Positions 19,982 through 27,633 of a stretch of DNA of 27,633 nucleotides are shown in pieces. The notes beneath the pieces are model-generated. The model searched no databases. It was not told the origin of the DNA and saw only the letters and a program-made list of their open reading frames with translations. The stretch covers positions 1 through 27,633 of the forward strand of contig JAWQRN010000629.1 of NCBI GenBank assembly GCA_033557685.1. Reading direction: 5' to 3'. The stretch comes from Sperchopsis tessellata (Eukaryota > Arthropoda > Insecta > Coleoptera > Hydrophilidae). How positions within the stretch are numbered: the first letter of the stretch is position 1; every line of letters starts with the position of its first letter. The position numbers were made by a program, and so were the translations under genes.

Positions 19982-20735
19982 TGTTTACGCTATTTCTTAG
20001 TAACCACCGCTTTAGATATCTGTATTGTGTTGCCTAAATGTTGCTACTTTGCTACAAATAATTTCAAATCGAGCGTCATTTCTGGAAAAACCCAGCCATT
20101 TGCGGAGGAACAATATGGCAAATACGTGCTTGGACATATTTTCAACCATTAGATAAGTGACAAACTTTCTCTTTTTCTATGTGGGTAATTATAAAATGCG
20201 TTGTAACAGGAAGAAGCGTTTCGGGATAATCGTTGATTGGCTTCAACCAAATCAATAAATTTTGTATTCTTCAAGAGAACAGTTTATATACTAGCTCACC
20301 GTGTCAACGTATTTTTGGTCGTACTGTATAATAATTCAAATTCATTAAACTTTGATAGTTTCTTACAGTTCTAGTACGCGAATTTAGTTATATTTGTGTA
20401 CATACTTTGAAAACTAGAAATTAATTTTGTAAAAGAAGACTTTGTGTGAAAACATTTAAATCGATCCTTTCACCTCAACTTTATTTTCCCTATAACTTCC
20501 CTAATATAACGCATGAGCCAGAGAAACTCCCACACACACCTCTACAGATATTAAGATTAAGGTAAACCAAAACATTTATTCATTTTAAATCCAAGAAATT
20601 AACTTCTATTTACAAGAGATAGGATTCACATAGGTCCTTCGAAGTAAAACACAACCATAATCAACATTTTGATTCTTCTAGTCATATAAGTACCAACATT
20701 TTGCTCCTTCGAGCCGTATAAGTACCAACACAATG
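19982..20735 (+). repeat. 3' LTR-like direct repeat of the BEL/Pao remnant
   Basis: From 20122 it matches 15124-16165 in the same orientation, about 5 kb apart. The part from TGTTTACGCTATTTC (19981/19982) is a likely LTR start because it follows a purine-rich GGAAGGATGCGCATTGGCGG run placed like the polypurine tract of BEL elements. AATCAATAAATTTTG (about 20250) contains an AATAAA signal. It lacks the ~395 bp seen in the 5' copy. Confidence 0.6.
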
Positions 20736-21278
20736 TAAGGTCAAGAAAATGGCAGGTGGGACAGAAAACTCAGAAGCTTGGGAGTCATGTGGATGAGAAT
20801 AACGTTTAACCGTGGCGAGTGGAAGATGCATTAAATAATTTGTCGTTACATTGCATACTCAGTGGGAAGGAAAGGTTCAACGAAAAAATCCGGAACCAAA
20901 TAATTTGTTTTACTACTTCCCATTCACATGAACACATTTAATTTGCATGTTTGGTAAAAATCCGGCTGTGTTTGTGTAACTACCGCAAAGTACCATATCT
21001 CATTCTCACTATAGTTTCTAAAGATTCAGACTGATTTAATATACATTCTTTACGGTTGTTTTTGTTAAGAGGTGTTTGATTAGTTAATGTTGTATTTTCT
21101 GGTAACATAAGATTTAATATCCAAAAATATCTGCATACAAGAAGAGTTATGTTGGCGATTTGCCTGTAGTAGAATGAGAAGCTTTTCTATATTACATTAG
21201 GAAATTCTATAGTTTTATATTCATCGTACTACCTACTTCGTCTTCTAGTGCGCGTAATGCTGTTTTAACTGGTTGTAC
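20736..21278. other. Spacer between BEL/Pao and gypsy remnants, no gene recognised
   Basis: No coding similarity seen on either strand. Could hold further retroelement untranslated sequence. Confidence 0.45.
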
Positions 21279-21726
21279 TTACCATTTGGCTTGTCTGTTA
21301 GCTTGGATTATATGTTTAGTCATAGCCGGGATTGTGACATCATCGGCAAGTAGAAGGCTCATACTGGTTAGTTTAGCCACAGGAAGGCCCAAACTTACTT
21401 CTTCATCAATACCAGCTCCACGACGGCTCATAATTTCCAACCTGAGAATTGCTTCATCAACTATATCCACCGCAAGCATCTGTTGAACCAAAGTTAAGTA
21501 AGCCTTCACTCTTCCGTGAACTAAAATTTTATTACCCGAAGCTGTTCGCACGCATGTTTATAACCTTTTCCAGATTCTCCTGGTTTACCATATTTGATCT
21601 GACTACTGAAAGATTGGCTCCTGTATCTATCGTGAACTGGTATCTCTTCTTGTCAATACCACCATTACTGACTAGATCATTCACATGATGTTGTATTCTG
21701 GGGCTTTCCTTTGTGCCCACCAACAA
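21279..21726 (-). pseudogene. Retroelement aspartic protease, frameshifted
   Basis: The first frame (21726-21532) contains QFTIDTGANLSVVRSNMV; DTGA is the catalytic Asp-Thr-Gly of retropepsins. The frame then shifts into 21551-21279, where KILVHGRVKAYLTL and AILRLEIMSRRGAGIDEE continue the region after the flap, with SLLLADDVTIPAMT recalling the second half of the domain and linker before RT. The protease would process gag-pol. Broken by the frameshift and by the missing downstream pol. Confidence 0.75.
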
Positions 21727-22449
21727 GTGCCACTTAGTGAAGGTGGTTTTAATTTTCCCTGTACCTGATTTTCACTGGCATTTCCCGAGGGTTGGATTCT
21801 CACTCGACAATTTCTGTGAATGTGCTCCTTTTTTTCTACACCAGTAGCATTTTATGTTCTTTAAACTCCTCTTATTTACTTCGTACAATTTAGCTTTCTA
21901 TGATGGTGCTGCTTCCATTGTTACTTCTCGTATCTACATCTTCTTATATTGGTTAAGTACAGATTCAAATTTGGAAGCTGTTTCCACGGATTCTGATAGG
22001 TGTCATTTTGGGATGTTCTGCACTGCCAGCTCTATTTATGGGTCTGTAAGGCCATTAAAAAACATGTTCATTACGATTACCAACATGGCATTTTCTTGTA
22101 GATCTCAAGTCTCGTTAGTCTATCTATGTCGGTTGCATACTCTTGTAAAGTTCTGTCACTCTTTCGTTTCCGTACCGTTAATTGGTTTTGGTAGATGGGT
22201 TTCAAGTGGTAATCCTAAAACATTCTAGGGCCTGAGCCAGAGTTTCAAAATTTTCTCAGCTATTCTTGGAAATATTGTGCAGAACGTACAGTGCCTGGCC
22301 TTGTGAGGTTAGTCACTTTATCTGTGTCATCCCAGTTATTATATTCATTTGCCGTTTCGAAATGCATCTTAAAGAGTATCCATGATGCATTCCAGGTACC
22401 ATACTCTTCTCTGAGGGCTTCCGAAACTTGTCCAACTCATCACTTTTAT

Positions 22450-22770
22450 GTTTAATCATCCTCGAATTTTCTTTAACTTTACTTTCTACAATTTCTTTCG
22501 AGTTTACTTTTAAATTTCTAAAATTTTATTAAGTTTTCTTTCTAAATTACTAGAATTTTCTACCAACTTGTGTTCAATTTTTGTTTCAAATAATTTGGAA
22601 TTTTCTTCTAGTTTATTTTCTTAACTTCTAGAATTTTCTTCAATATTCTGGTCTATTTTTGTTCCAAATTCTCTGGAATTTTCTTCAACTTTGCTTTCCA
22701 AATTTCTACCAGCCTCTGTTCAATTGTTGTCTCAAATATTCCGGAATTTTCTGGAAAATGCTCAGTCATC
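22450..22770 (-). repeat. Degenerate coding repeats (coiled-coil part of gag)
   Basis: On the plus strand, phrases like TAGAATTTTCTTC, TTTGTTTCAAAT and GGAATTTTCT recur about every 50-100 bp in varying order. On the minus strand these encode E-N-S-x-x-(F/L)-E-x-K units, a heptad-like charged pattern. Confidence 0.55.
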
Positions 22771-22790
22771 ATTTTCTCTCTGAAAATATT

Positions 22791-23498
22791 TAAAAGTATA
22801 CTCACTAAAATGAAGAGAATAATTTATACAGAGACCCAAACTCAAACCACTGTTAGAGCCACTCCCTCTAAATTCACGTCCACCCCAGGCAATCTTGATT
22901 TCTTTCTACATCCCTACCACAAAGTAGAAGAGGACATCTATATAGAGCAATCAAGAATAAAAATTAGTTATAATTTAACGATTTAAGGGCAAAAAGAGGC
23001 TGCGTGCCTAATTGTTCTCGTTCATAATTGTTCCGAGGTCAGTTATTTCAACGCTGAAACGTCCAAGACCTGTTCCATTCTTAATGTTTAGATGTTTTTT
23101 TTTTTGCTAAGTAACAATTGCTTTTAATTATCTCTCAGTAGTAATTGGTTACCACGTTGCTACTATCTTAATGTGATACACATTTTATGAGCTATAAATA
23201 TGTAATTCTGACAGCTATCAATATGGGGTTTAACTTTTTCTGGTTTAAATAATCTATATTACGTTTGAATGACGTTTAATTATAGTTTCGTGATATACCA
23301 AATAAGTACCATTTATATATTTTAAGCAGACCACACGCATTTAGCACTTTATATTGCAATGGCGTTACTGCCCAAGTTGTATTTGTGTTATTTTTACTGT
23401 TATATTGCGAATGGATATTTTCTGCATAATATACTACCAGTTCATTGTAAGGAGTTCTTTATATTTTCTAAAGCACAGTAAAATATGATATATTTTAG
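22791..23498. other. Intronic or spacer sequence, no gene recognised
   Basis: The part to about 22990 is probably leader/LTR-type sequence of the minus-strand gypsy element. The rest is AT-rich and ends in TATATTTTAG, the acceptor for the exon at 23499. Confidence 0.45.
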
Positions 23499-23848
23499 AT
23501 CAGCAATCAATTGAATTTCGTCTTAGATATAATGGTGATATTCATTTAGCATTATTAGATATTGTAAAGGGACTTCCAGCAAATGAATTAACCATAGTTT
23601 TTGATAACCAGACTGGTATGTATGTACTTATTAATTATTATTTTTTTTTGTACAATTTTTGCCGCTTTTGGATATTATAATCCCGTCGGGCCTTCTCAAA
23701 AGTATGATATTATCAACACTATTGAAACATTTTTTTACTAAATTGTTCTGGTATATTAGGAGCCCACAATATTATAGGAAATTGCACAAGACGTTATAAG
23801 CAGTTATTGACTTTGATGCAAGAATCTGACGAGAATCAAGTAATATAG
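23499..23848 (+). CDS. Unidentified host gene, terminal two exons (5' partial)
   Basis: Two exons join in frame across a GT-AG intron: 23499-23615 and 23760-23848 (stop TAG 23846-23848). The first reads QQSIEFRLRYNGDIHLALLD then IVKGLPANELTIVFDNQT; after splicing the frame continues G-AHNIIGNCTRRYKQLLTLMQ and ESDENQVI. Both borders are good (TTTTAG, GTATGT; ATTAG). The mixed, globular-looking composition with no stops, unlike the surrounding TE debris, suggests a real conserved gene. I do not recognise the family. The CAA|GTAATA at 23837-23842 could be a splice donor, in which case the protein continues in unseen exons. The upstream exons were not found; the gypsy remnant at 21279-22790 may sit in an intron. 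Confidence 0.55.
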
Positions 23849-23851
23849 CAG

Positions 23852-24333
23852 GGGTTCTCTAGCCCGTTGATTGTAATATTTAGGACAATTCTCAATGATG
23901 TGGGGAATATCTGCTACCATTTCAAAGTCGCATGTGCAATACGGAGTATTAAATACTTTGAACCTATACAAATGACTCGGAAAACAACCGTTGATTCAGT
24001 CTCATTCTTATGACCTAAGAAATGGTCTTCCTATCCATTCTAGCATTCTTAAATTAAGGGGATACGGATACTTTTCTTTGAATTTGGAAATACGACGCTC
24101 CCGTGTGACAACTAGAGTCCAGAAAATTCCTTTGCCTTTTTTCACAAAATGTTATTTCCAAGAATACCCTGCAAATTGCTCAGAAAATAAAAGTGTTCCA
24201 TAACTCCATTAAATGCAGCTGCTTTTACCAACACCAACCTGTCTGCTTTTTCATTCCCGTCAATACCTATGTGAGTCTTAACCCATAATAAATGAATCTG
24301 TTTATTATCTTGCGCGATTCTGTCGATGTACAA
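23852..24333 (-). mobile_element. LINE C-terminal tail: RNase H end plus zinc finger, antisense
   Basis: The ORF 24142-24333 contains WVKTHIGIDGNEKADRL, the end of a LINE RNase H domain (W..H.GI.GNE.AD). Further on, the minus strand at about 23855-23945 reads CTCDFEMVADIPHIIENCPK, the C-x-C...H...C finger found at the C-terminus of Jockey/I-type pol. It ends within 4 bp of the stop codon of the host exon at 23848 and starts head-to-head with the R1 fragment at about 24330. 5'-truncated and dead. Confidence 0.75.
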
Positions 24334-25930
24334 TTTTCAAACAGAAATCGCAAAGTCGAAGTAAAAAAAAAATTAAAAGAGCTGTGTGAGGATGTTCAGC
24401 GAGATGTATGGGGCCTGGGATATAAGATAGTGACTGGGAAATTCAGAAGGCAACCTGAAATCGACCAAATCATATTAAATGAAATAGTCGACGGCCTGTT
24501 CCGAAAGCATGAAGAGGAAATATGCACCCAAATTAATGAAACGGAGACGAGAGGCTTTACCCTAAAAGAACTTCAAAAAGCGACCTAAAGAATAAAAGCT
24601 CCAGGTCCGGATGGTCTCCCACCAGAAATAATTAAGATGACAGTATAAAAGAATCCAGAATTAGTGCTGCAAGTAATGAACAATGCACTACGGCAAGGAA
24701 CTTTCCCCAAGGAATGGAAAAGAGCAAGACTGGTGCTAGTGCTAAAGCCAGGAAAAGAGCCAAACATGGCGAACTCGTACATACCCCTGTGTATGCTGGG
24801 AATCTGGGGCAAGCTATTGGAGACACTGTTAGTAAACCGATTAAGCGAGGATGTACAGCGAACTGGGGGACTATCTGCAAGTCAATACGGGTTCATGACG
24901 GACCGATCTACTGTGACAGCCTGAACGCCTGCAGGAAGAACAGGACCTAAAAATTTCACCAGAAAAAAAACAGAGGCGATCATGCTTAGCGGGCGCAAAA
25001 AGCATATCCTAATCGCTATCAGGGTAGAAAATGTGATCTTCCGAACGACTAAAACAATTAAGTACCTCGGTTTCATACTGGATGAAAGTATGTCATTCTC
25101 AGAACACGCAAAGTATGTGGCAGATAAGGCAAAAAGAACAGCGACCACCCTGACAGGTATCCTCCCGAGGATGGGGGTGTGAGAGAAGGGAAGAGGAAAG
25201 TCCTGGCGGCCGTGGTGGACTCTGCACTATTCTATAGAGCACCAATGTGGGAGAGGACCATAAGTATAAAGAAGTACCGAAACATAATAGAGAGCTCCAG
25301 AAGATGTGTAGCCATAAGAGTTGCTGGTGCCTACAAAACGGTGGCAACTGTCACTCTGGCTGTCTTGGCAAGAATGATCCCAGCTGATCTGATAGTGAAA
25401 GAGAGGCGGCTGGTAATGTTAGCCCAAGGCATTTGCAGGAAAGAGGTACAAGAGGAGATACTCCAGGAATGGAGGAGGAGATGGGTAAAGCCAGCAGAGG
25501 GATGGCACGCGTGGCCGAGGATGCTAATATCCGACCTAACACCATGGTGGGAAAGAACCCATGGAGAAACAACATACCATCTGACGCAGGTGTTAACAGA
25601 GCTACCTGTATAAGATTGGGAAAGTTGATAGCCCCATATGCCCGTACTGCGGAATAGAGGTGGAAACATCTGAATACGTTCTTTTTGCGTGTCCTAGATG
25701 GAGCGACGACACAGAAAATAGTGAGGGGCTACTGGAAGGTTATCATCACCAAGATAGATAATGAAAGCAAGATACGGAAAAAGGATGGACCGAAGTGAGC
25801 AAACTGGTGGAAACAATAATAAGGAGCAAGGAAGAGTACGGGAGAAGAGGAAGGAGGGACGCTGAATTATGAGAAAGGAAGAAGTGCCGCTAACATCTTA
25901 GGATCGGTTATCCCCGAAGTAATGCGTAAG
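24330..25930 (+). mobile_element. R1-like non-LTR retrotransposon fragment with internal RT deletion
   Basis: In order: the linker before RT LCEDVQRDVWGLGYKIVTGK (24380-24440), KAPGPDGLPPEIIK (24596-24636), LGIWGKLLETLLVNRL (24795-24845), LSASQYGFMTDRSTV (24870-24915), then a jump to KTEAIMLSGRKK (24967-25000), YLGFILDESMSFSEHAKYV (25062-25120) and the C-terminal ORF 25179-25613 (KASRGMARV/WVKP..GW..WPRM.. HGE..YHLTQVLT). The end at about 25640-25700 carries CPYCGIEVETSEYVLFACP, the R1 terminal finger with the usual His replaced by Tyr. The catalytic F/YADD block is deleted between about 24945 and 24965. R1 clade elements commonly insert in rDNA, but other families do not; no rDNA is seen here. 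Confidence 0.8.
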
Positions 25931-25969
25931 TGGTACCAGGGATAACAAGTTAGCAGGTAGTTATTAAGG

Positions 25970-26328
25970 TAAGTCCACATGCTTGCGGAATTGCGAAATG
26001 CGGAACGTTTCCTATTGGCTGATAAATTAAAAATTTAACGGCCGGAAATATTCGTCCGTGTGTTTTATTAAAATTGCGGTGCCGCAAAAAGTTAAATCTG
26101 CTTCTACTTTTACAGAATTACATTTATAGAATTATTATAGTTACAGACATACATTTTTCGATTATTTTTTAATATAATTTAAACCTTTTGTTTCGAACAC
26201 TTTTGTTTTTAATGACGTTTTGAGTTAACTGTAATTTTTTAGATGGTTAGAAATTATAATCCCCCAAATTTTTCGAAACTTTTTACGGAATTCGGATTTC
26301 GCAATTCGTGAGCATGTGGACTTACATT
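25970..26328. mobile_element. Short element with terminal inverted repeats (MITE-like), ~360 bp
   Basis: The left end GTAAGTCCACATGCTTGCGG and the reverse complement of the right end GTAAGTCCACATGCTCACGA are followed on both sides by AATTGCGAAAT. About 40 bp of imperfect inverted repeat enclose about 280 bp without a transposase. That is the structure of a non-autonomous DNA transposon. No clear target-site duplication was found, so the superfamily is not assigned. Confidence 0.75.
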
Positions 26329-26827
26329 TATTCGTCGTTAGGACGTTAATTGAAAACTTTGAGAAATTTTTATTTGACTGAATGTTATTTATGTTTTCTG
26401 TATTAATGTTATTGTTTTGACTTTTATTATAATTTGGTACTTTATTTGGAGGTTCACAATTAGGTGAGAGAGTAATTGATCGTTTATATGGTATTGGATT
26501 TATTTCCATTTGTTGTGTATCGTCTTGTAAAATAGTATTAATTGCGCCGTGAATTGACGAGCCAGTGGACGTTAGCGCGGTTTCACCATTACGCGCCATA
26601 TCGGCGAGTGGGAAACATATTATTAACCCTACGGCGTCCGGGCTGTTTAATGCGTGCGAGTACCTGTAAAACGTTTCCCTAATATAGCTGAAACCGTCTC
26701 GAGTTTCTGGTTCGCCCGTGCGAAAAAGGCTTCGAGTGCAAAGGGTTAAACAATAAATGAAACTAAATAAGATGCATGTAAAGTTAAAATACAACAGAAT
26801 TTCTAAAGTTGAAATAAAATTCAACAC
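26225..26827 (-). pseudogene. LINE ORF1-like reading frame truncated by the MITE-like element
   Basis: Open for 200 codons; an internal ATG at 26599 (MARNGETALTSTGSSIHGAI) is the likelier original start. The sequence upstream of it (26600-26770) is CpG-rich, unlike the rest of the window, and resembles a LINE 5' leader with promoter. Downstream, KRSITLSPNCEPPNKVPN and an Asn-rich run recall the basic/Ser-Pro N-terminus of LINE ORF1 (gag-like) proteins. The last ~35 codons (26225-26328) are read from the inverted-repeat element, so the original frame is cut there. No zinc knuckles remain. The LINE ORF1 call is an inference; a host-derived exon is possible. Confidence 0.35.
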
Positions 26828-27575
26828 TAGGTGAATAAATGTACACTTGTGCTAAGTTTTTAGTAAACACAAGAAACACCTGTACAGATTTCCTATCTCG
26901 ATAAGTGCCTAAGCAATACTCTTAATTATACATATAAATTATCAGTGGCATAGGTGGTAGATCAATTATTTTTTATATTATATATATAGATGAGTCACCT
27001 AAGGAGCTGTCGCGGCTCGTGCAAGTAGGCATAGGAGTATTTGCCAACTTCTAATTTCGAAAATATTTTTCTTAATATTATTGTTATAATTTTTTTCCAT
27101 TTCCATACCATGGCTCAAAACATCTACGCTATAATTTGCATGTACAGGTGGCACAAAATTCTAGAAAGAGTTTAAAACAATCACAATTTCTTTAATTTTT
27201 CTATTTTTGTTAGTTAATTTTAAATATGCAATATTTCACTATTCCAATGTAAACTTTAATATTTGTAATTTCTAAATTTGTTTGCACAAGAAATCAATTA
27301 TTTTTTTTGGTTCTGCATTCAGGGCATGCATTGCAAACTTTTTCTTAATCAATTAATTCTTTATTATTTTCCAGCTTTTTAATTTTATATTTATAAATCT
27401 ACGTCAACCCCTTAATATAACAAATATATAAATTAAAGAGTTATCTTTATTGCTCGTGATATGGGTAATAATATGGTGGAGTCAAGTAGTCACACCTAAG
27501 CTGTTTTTTTAATGGATACTATCAGTTGTAACTAGAGTAAAGATAGTTAACTACCTAATATGAAGCTTTTTAAGC

Positions 27576-27580
<5 letters not shown>
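26828..27580. other. AT-rich spacer, no gene recognised
   Basis: No coding similarity on either strand. A short GC-richer patch lies at about 26998-27035 after a small TA run. Confidence 0.5.

Positions 27581-27628
<48 letters not shown>
27581..27628. repeat. (AT)n microsatellite at the right window edge
   Basis: Uninterrupted AT run of about 48 bp. Confidence 0.95.
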
Positions 27629-27630
<2 letters not shown>

Positions 27631-27633
27631 TTT

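Larger units (their letters stand above)
21279..22790 (-). mobile_element. Ty3/gypsy-type LTR retrotransposon gag-protease remnant
   Basis: Minus-strand order from 22790: an N-terminal Glu/Lys/Asn-rich repetitive coiled-coil stretch (22450-22770; units like ENSREFGTKIDQN), gag matrix/capsid-like DRTLQEYATDIDRLTRLE (about 22080-22160), a zinc knuckle CYWCRKKGAH...HRNC (about 21800-21860), and the protease at 21532-21726. Frameshifts separate the parts. No RT or integrase follows; the fragment stops near 21279. Found upstream of, and opposite to, the second host gene's exons. Confidence 0.75.

Noticed and set aside
23090..23160. Weak inverted repeat AAGTAACAATTGC / TAATTGGTTACC
   Set aside because: Too short and mismatched for a supported transposon end.
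25099..25669. Several minus-strand ORFs (74-112 codons)
   Set aside because: Shadows of the R1-like plus-strand pol, which has GC-richer codons that leave the other strand open.
1..27633. CRISPR arrays, bacterial operons, phage genes, tRNA or rRNA genes
   Set aside because: No regularly spaced repeats, cloverleaf or ribosomal sequence seen; spliced exons and TE content mark this as eukaryotic nuclear DNA.

Overview
The window looks like AT-rich nuclear DNA from an insect. It holds one clearly spliced host gene, the terminal exon(s) of a second gene, and a dense layer of decayed transposable elements (TEs). The repertoire (pogo/Tigger, mariner, a DUF4817-type transposon, RTE-like, R1-like and Jockey-like LINEs, Penelope, BEL/Pao, Ty3/gypsy) is typical of large arthropod genomes such as some beetles or hemipterans. 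The order cannot be fixed from this sequence. No bacterial operon, CRISPR array, rRNA or tRNA gene was seen.

Host genes. From 5454 to 13360 (+) eleven exons join in frame with GT-AG borders. They encode about 428 C-terminal residues of a coiled-coil protein that starts inside a calponin-homology-like fold; it is best explained as the kinetochore protein NDC80/HEC1. The N-terminal exons were not found and should lie left of the window. At 23499-23848 (+) two in-frame exons end, or nearly end, an unidentified second gene.

Layout. 1-2003: a degenerate Tigger-like element inserted in a (TA)n tract. 2330-3345: minus-strand RTE-like LINE tail. 4255-5049: Penelope GIY-YIG remnant between inverted arms. 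5454-13450: NDC80, whose three long introns carry a near full-length dead mariner (6939-7885), antisense LINE debris (6205-6780, 8840-9880, 12346-12990), a DUF4817-type transposon piece (11655-11935) and a possible Penelope terminal-repeat remnant. 13835-15118: second RTE-like fragment, plus strand. 15124-20735: a BEL/Pao LTR retrotransposon remnant (two LTR-like direct repeats, gag, RT and integrase-tail pieces), with a Penelope-like tail and a LINE RT tail nested inside. 21279-22790: Ty3/gypsy gag-protease remnant, minus strand. 23852-24333: minus-strand LINE RNase H tail. 24330-25930: R1-like LINE with its RT core deleted. 25970-26328: short element with terminal inverted repeats, cutting a LINE ORF1-like reading frame (26225-26827, minus). 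The window starts and ends in (TA)n.

Nothing here looks like an undescribed defence or metabolic system. The items most worth a second look are the unidentified terminal exons, the Penelope inverted-arm structure, the decayed hammerhead-like motif, and the nested BEL/Pao locus.
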